From Rhizophagus sp. LPA8_4_AMF (Eukaryota; Glomeromycota; Glomeromycetes; Glomerales; Glomeraceae): 20,018 bases of DNA. The notes beneath the pieces were generated by a model. That model had not been told where the DNA came from, ran no database searches, and worked only from the letters and a program-made list of their open reading frames with translations. The position numbers and the translations under genes were made by a program. Every line of letters starts with the position of its first letter. Position 1 is the stretch's first letter. This document shows positions 10,352-18,682 of this stretch, one piece after another. The stretch spans positions 1-20,018 of the forward strand of contig JADRCO010001357.1 of NCBI GenBank assembly GCA_021464525.1, in the 5' to 3' direction.

Positions 10352-11640
10352 TTGCTTGGATATTTTAAGTTTTTAGGGATTGAAACAATTATAGATAGAA
10401 TGAAGGCATTTAATTTATTTATTAACGCATCAGAGAAAAATCACCTATTAGCACATTATTATGTTGGAGTATATTATCAAATTGGCTATGAAAATATAAA
10501 AGATGAAAAGCTGGCTCTTAAATATTATGAAAAAATAGCTAATATGGGTTATGCACCAGGATTATTTAAAATTGGTTATTTTTATCATTTGGGAATTGGG
10601 ACTACCATTAATAAGCAAAAAGCATTTGAATTATATCAACAAGCTGCAAATTTAGGATATAATGAAGCACAAAATAATCTTGGTTATTTGTATAAAAATG
10701 GAGATGGTGTTAATAAAGATTATGTCAAAGCTCTTGAATTATTTCACAAGGCGGCAGGTTATAGTATGGATATTGCTGATATGTATCAAAATGGAGAAGG
10801 TGTTGTTAAAGATTATAGCAAAGCTTTTGAGCTATCATATTATAAAGCGTCAAATTCAAGGAATAGTATGGCTAAATATAATCTTGCTACTATGTATCAA
10901 AAAGGAGAAGGTGTTGATAAGGATTATAAAATAGCTTTTGAATTATTTAAGCAATCAGCAGAAGAAGGAAATTCAGATGGAATATTTCAGTTTGGTTATT
11001 GTTATCATTTAGGATTTGGAACTAGTGTTAATAAGGAAAAGGCATTTGAATTGTATCAACAGGCAGCAAGTTTAGGAAATAGTATGGCTCAAAATAATCT
11101 TGGTAATATGTATGAGCGTGGAGAATGTATTGATATAAATTATTATAAAGCTTTTGAATTATATCAACAGGCAGCAAATTCAGGAAATAATTTAGCCAAA
11201 TATAATCTTGCACTTTTGTATGAAAATGGAAAAGGTGTTGATCAAAATTATAACAAAGCTATTGAATTATGTGAACAGTTAGCTGAAAGAGAATATCCAA
11301 ATGGAATAATGGTGTTGGGTTATCATTATCTTAATGGGTTGGGAACTAGCATTAATAAGCAAAAGGCATTTGAATTGTTTCAACAGGCAGCAAGTTTAGG
11401 AAACAGCATGGCTCAAAATAATCTTGGTAGTATGTATGAAAATGGAGATTATGTTAATATAAATTATTATAAAGCTTTTGAATTATATCAACAGGCAGCA
11501 AATTCAGGATGTTACTTAGCTCAATATAATCTTGCTGTTATGTATGAATATGGAAGAGGAACCAAAAAAGATATGAATCAAGCAATTTATTGGTACAATC
11601 AATCTGCTAAACAAGGATTTCAATCTGCTCAAAATCGATT
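10352..11640 (+). repeat. Array of 12 Sel1-coding units with a 324-bp super-repeat
   Basis: About twelve units of 36 codons (108 bp) encode the Sel1 pattern (AxxxLGxMYxxGxGVxxDYxKA). Units 7-9 (from about 10975) and 10-12 (from about 11299) match as a block: GGCATTTGAATTGT recurs at 11041 and 11365, 324 bp apart, which is three units. Unit 4 is four codons short (HKAAGYSMDIADMY). Confidence 0.8.
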
Positions 11641-11650
11641 GAATAACTAA

Positions 11651-11891
11651 ATTTTTTTATTTGAATTCAATTATTTTAGTATTTTAACTTTGTTTATAAT
11701 TTATCATAAAGATGAAAAATTCATATGATCGATTTTTTTTTTTGTTCATGTAGTTAAAAAATATGTTTATAATGCCTTATATTAGATGAAATAAAGTAGT
11801 ATATTAAATTATATGATCTATTATAAAAAGCTGCATTTCAAATACTAACTGTTAAATGAGTGCATAATTAAATTTTATTTATTAATTATTT
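11651..11891. other. 3' flank of kinase gene 2
   Basis: AT-rich non-coding sequence. An AAATAAA at about 11790 could serve as a polyadenylation signal. Confidence 0.35.
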
Positions 11892-12288
11892 TAGTCACCA
11901 CTGGTTATAACGAACCTGTTTGTACCAAAATCTCATTATACCGAACCAGAATTTCCAGAACCGATTTTTTATAAAATAACCACTGGATATAACGAACTTT
12001 TATAATAAAACACTATATATCACATTCGAACAAACTTAACCAGCCCCTATACACTAATCATATAGTATTTTTATACGAACAGTCATGTGACCATATACTA
12101 ATCCAGGCTAAATGTATAGTGCCGGCCAGGATTATCAATAATTTCTCTAAAAATTTTGTCAACCAAAATTATAATTCTGGCCAGCACTGCAAATCTGGCC
12201 TAAATTATCCAGAAGTTCGGTAACGAATTCACTATATACCAAACCAAATCTTCTGGAACAGAAAATTCATTATATCCAGTGGTGACTG
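11892..12288. mobile_element. Non-autonomous DNA transposon (MITE), Tc1/mariner- or pogo-like ends
   Basis: The ends mirror each other: AGTCACCACTGGTTATAACG on the left and, reversed, AGTCACCACTGGATATAATG on the right, continuing to GAA, with about 22 of 24 positions matching. A second CCACTGGATATAACGAACTT copy lies inside the left part at about 11980. The TTATAACGAAC string recalls pogo/Tigger-type ends, which use TA target sites; TA follows the right end, but the left flank reads TT. An inner hairpin has arms at 12118-12135 and 12171-12188 (AGTGCCGGCCAGGATTAT against its complement, 16 of 18). No transposase is encoded. Confidence 0.6.
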
Positions 12289-12716
12289 TATTTTTTGCTT
12301 GTTATTTGAATATTGGTATGTGTTTTTAATGGAAAAAGTATATGAAAAGTGGGTATTTAATAAATTTATCAAATTTTTCAGAAAAAAATTTATTTTATGT
12401 TAGATAAATTTACTACAATATAATAAAATAATTTTGTCAAAATTTACTCCATTTGTCTGATAAGATTCAACATGTTTTACAAGTTATATGATGGCAATAT
12501 TGATTAATATTAATAATTGAATTAGGTATACAAATACAATAGTCAAGGTTAAAAATTATTATTAAGTGTAAAAGTAGATTCCTTACGCACATTTTGTTGT
12601 AAGTATTTAACTACAAATTCATTAGATTAAAAAAAATTGAACAAACAATAATTATTAAAGTTGGGTTGAATCACATGTGCAGCATCACACTTCATTTTAA
12701 AATTGTGCTAATATTC
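12289..12716. other. Non-coding AT-rich spacer
   Basis: I see no genes or clear repeats in this spacer between the MITE and the target duplication of the next insertion. Confidence 0.5.
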
Positions 12717-13261
12717 AATAATAGATTTATTAATTCCGCCAGCTGGCTCGTCCATGTTGTCTGTTGATTAACAGACCAATTTTCTTTTTTTACTTCATAC
12801 TCGCTTAGGCGCTTTTATTAACACTTTTATAACCTTTTTATCACCATTACGTTACTTCATTCATACTTTACCAACTTAGAATAGTGTAAACCATTTTACA
12901 CATGATAGAATTTACGTGTAGCGACTTTTTATAAGTTGAAAGAACAATTCAGACTACCTCGGTAGTTGCCTTTATTTTATGTTTAATACCTAGTACTTGA
13001 AGGTTCTATTATAGATTATCATTTTGTATTTTTAGTTAGTTTTATTTTCGTTTCGTTTTACTCGGCGCTCTCGGTTGTGGGAGCGTTGAGGTTTTTCTCT
13101 TTTTCTTCAAGTAAGGATCTTGTGGTGCTTCGGTGCTACTTGATGATGGTGTCTTTTATATTTTCTTTTTCTTTATTGAATGTTTGAAAATTTTGTGTAC
13201 TCCTCCTATGTGACATAAAATAAAATAAAATAAAATAAATAAAATAAATAATAGATTTATT
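12717..13261 (+). mobile_element. Short non-LTR retroelement insertion with 15-bp target duplication
   Basis: The 15-mer AATAATAGATTTATT occurs at 12717-12731 and again at 13247-13261. Between them lie 515 bp ending in an AAAAT/AAAT microsatellite tail (13216-13246) directly against the right copy. Flanking direct repeats plus a simple A-rich 3' tail are the signature of target-primed reverse transcription. The body is non-coding and has a GC-richer segment near the 3' end (about 13060-13150) with small stems such as CGCTC/GAGCG. No clear pol III A or B box was found, so it is either a SINE or a 5'-truncated LINE tail. Confidence 0.7.
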
Positions 13262-13344
13262 CATATTTTTTGAACCAAAAACTATAATATAAATTACAAT
13301 TAATTATAATAAAGACGGTTATTTTATTATATTATATTAACAAG
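13262..13344. other. AT-rich spacer
   Basis: No gene or repeat is recognised here. Confidence 0.4.
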
Positions 13345-13650
13345 TACTACGGCCCTGCCACTAGGGACTTCCTAAGAAGTGCACTATGCTCCTCCCATGA
13401 AAATTACGCATAGCACCATGCCGTACCGCAACCAACCGGTTCTATCGCAGGACTGCAGTAAAAACTGGTACCCACGAGCTTACTAAAGTAAGCGCCTATG
13501 CTCCAACCCTCGCATAGTACTATACCGCTCCAAGAAGTTCCCAACCAGCCCTACTGTGAGACTGCAGCAAAAGCTGGTACTCACAGGCTTACAAAGTAAG
13601 CACGCTATGCTCCCACCCATGCATAGCATCATGCTGCTCAAACAAAAGTA
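13345..13650. repeat. Tandem repeat of about 110 bp predicting conserved hairpins
   Basis: Units begin with CTATGCTCC at 13384, 13496 and 13605 (spacing 112 and 109), with a partial unit before and after. Each full unit can form three stems: CTATGC...GCATAG; CAGT-aaaa-ACTG in unit 1, which becomes CAGC-aaaa-GCTG in unit 2 inside CTGTGAG...CTCACAG; and GCTTAC-taaa-GTAAGC. The leading partial unit has ACTTC-ctaa-GAAGT at the last position. The base changes keep pairing. It is much more GC-rich than its surroundings. It is not recognised as any known RNA or transposon. Confidence 0.7.
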
Positions 13651-13659
13651 CCCAAAAAT

Positions 13660-13990
13660 ATAAAGAAGAGTATGATAAAATGAATGTGAACGAGATGAAG
13701 AAAAAAGAAAGGGTGGAAAGGGAAGGAAGGAAGTAAAAGAGGGAGAGGAGAGAAGAGTGAGAGAGAGAAGAGAGGGCGGGAGGCGAGAAAAAGGAAAGAA
13801 AGAAGAGTGTGAGACGCTAAGAGAGGGAAAAAAAAGAATCTGAGAATAGTAAGAGAGATGGTGAGAGCAAGAGGGGAAGAAAGGAAAAAGCCGAAGAAAG
13901 GGAGTCAAGAAAGGGGAAGAAGACAGTAAGAGTAAGGGGAGAAAAGCAAGAGAAAAAGACGAGTATTGGGGGGAGGAGTAAATAGGAACA
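13660..13990. repeat. Long polypurine tract
   Basis: About 330 nt are almost only A and G on the plus strand (GAGAGAGAAGAGAGGG-like), with few interruptions. It follows directly on the hairpin repeat. The 186-codon minus-strand frame over 13483-14043 is the pyrimidine mirror of this tract (Ser/Phe/Leu/Pro-rich) plus the repeat, and is not taken as a gene. Confidence 0.75.
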
Positions 13991-14692
13991 AATGACAGGG
14001 TAATGAATATGTGCAGATGATGACTCATGACTATATTAATCATTTATATGATCATTCATAAGTTTTGCAACGTACACACGCAACAATCAAAAGTCTGTAC
14101 AAACTCGAGCCTGATTTCGGGGTCCCAATTTACGTGTTACAAGTATTATTGCGTGTGCAAATACTTTTGCCTTTTTATATATATTACGGAGTCCTCATCA
14201 GTCTGTCGGTAACAGATTGTTATTCATTTCCTCATATCCACGGACCTTCTAAATTGCTTTTTTTATTTTCTAAAGTTTATAACACGCGATAAATTTTGAA
14301 TGGGATTTATCTCATTTATTTATTTTTATCATGTTTCTATTTTATCTTAAAATTTTCCTATTCTCTTATCTCAGTTCATCGCACAGTGTCACCTGATTTG
14401 AAATCATAAGTTACGAAAATAATTTTTGTAAATAGTGTGTTACAAAAATAAATGATTTAACTGATATTAAATCCATCTTATGAAAATACTATTATTGGAT
14501 TCTATTCAAATAGAGCTTTTGTTTCGTTCGATTAAAGAATAGGAAAAAGTGCAAAATTTTTTTTTTGAAAATTGTTAAATTCGTACGCTAATATTATACG
14601 CACGTGATAATATTGTCCATCCAATCATTTCCGTTGATTTTAAAGTGTTTATTTTTGGAATATTTGCGTTAATTTATAACAATGAGGATAGT
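13991..14692. other. Non-coding stretch, first part of mixed composition
   Basis: From about 14060 to 14260 the sequence is less AT-rich than its surroundings and contains two overlapping short frames with no recognisable protein; it may be part of the same repeat unit as the polypurine tract. After 14290 it is AT-rich, with a near-palindrome TTACGAAAATAATTTTTGTAA-like at about 14411-14431. No gene is called. Confidence 0.4.
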
Positions 14693-14707
14693 ATAAATCA
14701 AGTATTG

Positions 14708-15262
14708 ATAGAGGGACCGAACTTGGCAGGACAAAAGAGGTTGTCTTTACCATCAGATGATAAGATTAATGGAATAGTAGATATTATTAATCAAGTCAGG
14801 CGTGATATAGAAGGATCTGGGTTATCGGCAACTGCTGGGGGATCACAAAATATTTTACCTAGTGTTCCCAATAAAGCGATTAACTCGGAACAAGTAGTTA
14901 GTATTATTAATCATCTAAGGGGGAACAAAAACGCGTTGATAAAAACTCCTTTTACAGTCAGTAAAGATCATGAAAACAAAAATATGAAAAAAGGATTACA
15001 TCTTGTGAATTCGAATTGTTCATCACATTTGTCCAGAAGGAAAAGTGATACAACGGTGGACGACGAAAAAGTTGGACAAAAAAGAGTAAACAAGGAGGAG
15101 TTAACTAGAGGACATGTTAGTGGTAGTAGTGAAGATGATAGTGAGGAAGAAGGAAGTAAAGAGAAAAAGACAACCGAGAGTAAGAGTAAGGAGAAAGTAC
15201 ATCAGAAAAAGAACAGCAGAAGAAAAAGAGCAAAAAGAAATGGTAAAGAAATGGGCCGTTGA
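14708..15262 (+). pseudogene. C-terminal fragment of an unknown basic protein, carried by the retro-insertion
   Basis: The open frame contributes 184 codons from the insertion start to TGA at 15260-15262. A longer frame runs on upstream, but those codons come from flanking DNA left of the target duplication and have no ATG, so the gene is 5'-truncated. Visible features are two related motifs (VDIINQVRRDIEG and VVSIINHLRGNK), an acidic Ser-rich patch (SGSSEDDSEEEGSKE) and a Lys/Arg tail (KKNSRRKRAKRNGK) that could be a nuclear localisation or nucleic-acid-binding region. No reverse transcriptase, endonuclease or zinc-knuckle motif is present. Family not recognised; ORF1-like or cellular nuclear protein are both possible. 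Unlikely to be expressed as a protein from here. Confidence 0.5.
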
Positions 15263-15676
15263 TCGAAAATCATCGCAGTTGAGGTCACGTGATTATACGT
15301 AAAAAGTATCAACAAAAATTTTAGTTTGATTTAATTTAATTTTTATATATGAAATTTAGTTTAGTCATTTAGTTAATCAATGTCTCGTAACATCCTTATA
15401 GGGTATATTTCTGATATATTTAGATTAGGCTGGAGATGGATCAATGCTAATGATTAGACCTTTACTAATTTTTTTTTGTGGAAGTTTCGTGGTTTATCAT
15501 TTTCTTTCTTTGTATTTTTTTCTTATAATTTTACGTTGTTTGTAGTGTTTTTATTTTTTGCGTTTTTGTGTTACAGTTTTGATTTTATGTGCTAAAATGT
15601 AGATAGATGCTTTATTGATGGGATGTATATTACGTCTACATTATAATCGTTTGCGTTGGTCGATGATTATAATACT

Positions 15677-15682
15677 AATAAA
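15677..15682 (+). promoter_or_regulatory. Polyadenylation signal AATAAA of the retrotransposed transcript
   Basis: AATAAA lies 10 nt before the A-rich tail, the canonical distance. It supports a processed, polyadenylated RNA as the source of the insertion. Confidence 0.6.
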
Positions 15683-15724
15683 GTTAAAATTAAAAAAAAA
15701 TAAATAAAAATAAATCAAGTATTG

Positions 15725-17120
15725 TTAAGGGATTTTATATTGGCTCATCATTTTATTTATTTAAACAGTTTTGCAGGATTATTTACCGAAGATTAAATGC
15801 ATTGATTATTCATAATTAAATTAGTCAATACAAATACTAGAATCAAAATAATTTTAATGAAGCGAAATATATAAAAATAAATATTGAGAACCAGCAATTA
15901 TAGATTTCGTAAAATAATGAATGATTTTATTATAATAATTAGAAGTTAAACAAATAATTTTAATCGTTGATCATAATATTATTAGCAATATCGCTAACTA
16001 TAACTGATAAAAATTAAATTTCAATAATCTTTTTGATCTGAATAATACAGTATTATTGCTGTTTTCAAATGGTAATTTTTATAAGCCACCCCGATCACAA
16101 TTTTTTCGCGTATATGAAATGTAAACTTTTTAATAAAAATAATTTTTTTTTTTTACAAATTATTCGGTTTATGGGTCCTTTATAAATTATATATTATAAA
16201 CTTAGAGTCTTTATACCATATTTTTGTCGTTTAACTTAGTGATCACACATTAGACCACACTTGTTCACATTTAATCACACTTTCTTAAAAGTTGTTTTTG
16301 AGTAAATGAGAAGAACTGTCAGCGAAGTTTTACAAAATGTAGGAGATTTCTGAGTTACTAAAGTTTAGTAAGACAACAATATCACACATTACCAGCAATG
16401 GAAATGTGTTGTAATTCCACTAAAAGAGTAGACTGGAAGAATGAAAATTTTTAATGGAAGGTTGTTCCTTTTATTTACTTTATTTATGTGCTTTTATTAT
16501 AAATTTACGTGAAATTATAAAAGAACAACCTGATTATTATTTTGATGAAATCGGAGATCATTAAAATATTGTCGAATAGCTATTATAATTTTATTTATCG
16601 CATTTTACGCTAAATTAAAGTTACGTGATAATTTTCAATTATAGTGTAACAGAAGTCGTATAGACTTCGTTATTAATTGTAAATTTCATATCATGAATCG
16701 CAAGACAATAGAACTTTAAAAGAAATCATTCTTTTAAGATCTTGTAATGAATTTACATTTAAGCTTTACATGGACCATAAATAAAATTCACTTCTGATAT
16801 CATTGACCATTTACCTTTTTCACTGAATTGGAGTTTTTGATAGCGTTACAATATACGACTTACATTTTTCAACCAGAAAAAAAAACAAATTGATTGGCTA
16901 ACCGTTTAATAAACTATCAATCATAATTATTAGTTGCGAATTTTGTCATTTAATTTGATTGATTAAAGAAATATAGATGATATTTTGTACTACATTTAAT
17001 TTTCTATTTTTTTGCATTTCACGAAAATATAATATCCCTCTCACAAAATGTTCTATTAAAGTATGGTTCAATTTATTTACATTATTTAAAATTTCGAATT
17101 AGTACCCAAATATTTATGTT
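15725..17120. other. Intergenic, AT-rich, with transposase-like and hairpin remnants
   Basis: No intact gene was found. A possible HTH fragment lies at 16343-16411. A hairpin has arms AGGTTGTTCCTTTTAT (16459-16474) and ATAAAAGAACAACCT (16517-16531). CACAC-rich sequence occurs at about 16243-16282. The remainder is simple AT-rich DNA. Confidence 0.45.
16343..16411 (+). pseudogene. Possible remnant of a transposase helix-turn-helix
   Basis: The plus strand reads EISELLKFSKTTISHI, the pattern of a helix-turn-helix as in Tc1/mariner-type transposases of fungi, before a stop at 16412. Nothing convincing continues on either side. Short and low-confidence. Confidence 0.25.
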
Positions 17121-17315
17121 ATGCCTCAAACGAATACGTCAGATGTCAAAATTTTAGCCAATTTTAGTCGTGTCGCAAAAATAATTGATCTACAAATTAA
17201 GTTGCGCTTACTTGGTGCGCTTCTAAGTCTAAATTTGGTTAATATTTTTCAATTAAAAAATACTGAATATTCCCGACTTGTAATGAAATATGTTGTTCAA
17301 CCGGTAATAAAATAG
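17121..17315 (+). CDS. Short unidentified open reading frame (64 codons)
   Basis: An ATG-started frame encodes a 64-residue peptide with an amphipathic, leucine-rich middle (KIIDLQIKLRLLGALLSLNLV). It ends soon after a possible donor (GTAATA at 17303). A possible acceptor CACCAG lies at about 17363, and KDEALLIKHLPLLKNNVLYAY can be read after it, but no splice joins the two without a stop. It may be the remains of a spliced gene or chance. No family recognised. Confidence 0.2.
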   Translation: MPQTNTSDVKILANFSRVAKIIDLQIKLRLLGALLSLNLVNIFQLKNTEYSRLVMKYVVQPVIK

Positions 17316-17914
17316 ATTTATGATGTAACTGTAATTTCCATTTTATAATTTTATTCTCACCAGGAAAGATGAAGCTCTTTTAATAAAACATCTCCCATTA
17401 CTTAAGAACAATGTGCTTTATGCCTATATCATAATAATTTAACTCACTGTCATACAGCACCTTAAAATATGAATCAACTAAGGTGATACAAAATTTCTGG
17501 CATGATAGCAAATTCGATGCTGATTGATTCCCGTCATATCTCAATAAAGAAAGTAGTATTACTGTTGTTATCAGTATTGTCACGCGGTAAATAAAATTAA
17601 TATACTATCTTTATGTTCTAGACTCCCCTGTGGTCCTATAAGGGACCTTTATTAGGTTATACAAATGATTTTACTTTGTCCTTGTTATAATTTTTTGATC
17701 TTTTTCAAATAGTATAATGACATTTTTTTAGATTTATTACCAAATTGATAAAGGCATGCAATAAAGCTGATGATTGAAAAAAAGAAGATATTGTTTTGGG
17801 AGATAATTATTTGTGCATTGTAATTAGACTATTGTCATTTAAAGAGAAAAAGTCCAAAAATAAATTCTTTCATCTCTTGATTTTTACACTCAAATATTAT
17901 TCATAATTATCAAA
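17316..17914. other. Intergenic stretch before the kinase relic
   Basis: Contains the unspliced coding-like stretch noted for the preceding ORF (about 17366-17428) and a small near-palindrome GGTCCTATAAGGGACC at about 17632. Otherwise non-coding AT-rich DNA, of which the last part would be the promoter region of the relic kinase copy. Confidence 0.4.
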
Positions 17915-17979
17915 ATGCAAAATACTGATAATACAAATGAATGGATAAACTAGATCGAAGAAGCTATTTCTAAAGAATG
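17915..17979 (+). pseudogene. 5' fragment of a third kinase/Sel1 paralogue
   Basis: ATG at 17915 starts MQNTDNTNEWIN, then TAG (17951-17953) where both upstream paralogues have Trp, then IEEAISKE. This matches the first 22 codons of the gene at 8496 (MQNTKNTNEWIDWIEEAISKE) at nearly every base. Similarity stops abruptly at about 17979, before the glycine loop. The rest of the kinase is missing. It is a decayed, truncated copy and not functional. Confidence 0.8.
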
Positions 17980-18682
17980 CCTACAAATTAAAAAAAGTGT
18001 TCATCGTGTCATGTGATCATTGGGTGCTGGTCCAGAATTCGAAATCGGATGGTGTTACAAAAGTTAAACATGTTTAACATGATTAACATATCAGATATAT
18101 TCAAATATTTTGAATATATAAAACTATTAATTTATTTATGTAATTTATTAGATATATTTTATATGTTAAATTTATTAGATATATTAAATATTTATTGCAT
18201 GTAAATTTTATTATAAATATAGGTTGAATTTTTTGTAGTAATGTTTCTTTCAGATAATAACAGATAATAAGATTATAATAATTAATAAAGTTTTATTATC
18301 TCAACTAGTGTTTATTGAATTTAACAAGAAGTAAATTTGGTTTTTGTTTAAAATCCTTTGTTCATGTTGAGAGCATATGCCAACATACAGTGCTATACTA
18401 CACGTCTGATTGGATATATTTTTTTATACCATTTTAATTATATACTGTTCATTAAATATATTAAACCCTTTGGCTTACATAATTAAATCAATTGCTTATA
18501 TTTCTAAGCGCTAAAGAACTGATCTAACAATAGCATTAAAAATAAGGCTTTATCTTCCACAAACATTAATTCATTGAGATATGAGGCTCCCATATTTTAA
18601 AATCAATATCAACATGAACCTTTATTGTTCGCTATCATGTTAATAATATATAAAAAAGTTAACTAAAATTTTTTGTTAGCAT
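17980..18682. other. AT-rich stretch with two strong palindromes
   Basis: A perfect 16-bp palindrome GTTAAACATGTTTAAC lies at 18063-18078. An inverted repeat with 11-bp arms (ATATATTCAAA, loop TAT) lies at 18095-18119. TTATTAGATATATT recurs at about 18146-18185. No genes; the 63-codon frame over 18013-18204 is low-complexity AT sequence. Confidence 0.5.

Larger units (their letters stand above)
8496..11650 (+). pseudogene. TKL-like kinase with 12 Sel1 repeats, disrupted (gene 2)
   Basis: This is a tandem paralogue of the gene at 4034. Exons map to 8496-8723, 8815-8887, 8970-9154, 9251-9599 and 9682-11650; the first three match gene 1 in length and all intron phases agree. The kinase part keeps IGTGGFGKV, the ATP Lys (LALKSF), HRDLHSCN and DFG. 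Three lesions break it: TGA at 9455-9457 where gene 1 has Trp (FWEISSG), TAA at 10302-10304 where gene 1 has Glu (PREIYSW), and a missing T near 10350, after which the 432-codon Sel1 frame resumes. The exon sum of 2804 nt is one short of a multiple of three. Intact length would be about 934 residues. The linker holds a duplicated segment, and the tail has 12 Sel1 units against 5 in gene 1. A truncated kinase ending at codon 230 could still be made, but it would lack the C-lobe. Confidence 0.85.
14693..15724 (+). mobile_element. Retrotransposed 5'-truncated transcript with 15-bp target duplication
   Basis: The 15-mer ATAAATCAAGTATTG lies at 14693-14707 and 15710-15724. The 1002 bp between them hold a 3' part of an open reading frame, a T-rich 3' UTR-like stretch (15263-15676), AATAAA at 15677-15682, and an A-rich tail from 15692 that abuts the right copy. 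This is what reverse transcription of a polyadenylated RNA and insertion leave. The source is either a LINE or a cellular gene copied by LINE machinery. Confidence 0.75.

Noticed and set aside
10662-10934. 90-codon plus ORF and the minus-strand ORFs at 11028-11213 and 9847-10047
   Set aside because: Shadow frames of the repeated Sel1 and linker coding sequence.
13360-13640. Hammerhead ribozyme in the hairpin repeat
   Set aside because: I looked on both strands for the CUGAUGA and GAAA core with a GUC cleavage site in place and did not find it.
13483-14043. 186-codon minus-strand ORF
   Set aside because: Ser/Leu/Pro/Phe low-complexity translation of the pyrimidine strand of the purine tract, running on into the hairpin repeat; no domain or intron logic.
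14027-14292. Two overlapping plus-strand ORFs of 61 and 75 codons
   Set aside because: Different frames over the same DNA, no ATG context or protein similarity that I can see, next to repeat sequence.
14645-14707. Upstream extension of the 14708-15262 frame
   Set aside because: It lies in flanking DNA and the left copy of the target duplication, begins at GTG, and has no in-frame ATG; the join is accidental.
17398-17583. 61-codon minus-strand ORF
   Set aside because: GTG start, no recognised motif, and the opposite strand has equally plausible short coding-like sequence.
18013-18204. 63-codon plus ORF
   Set aside because: Its start overlaps the breakpoint of the kinase relic and the rest is AT-rich low-complexity sequence with palindromes.
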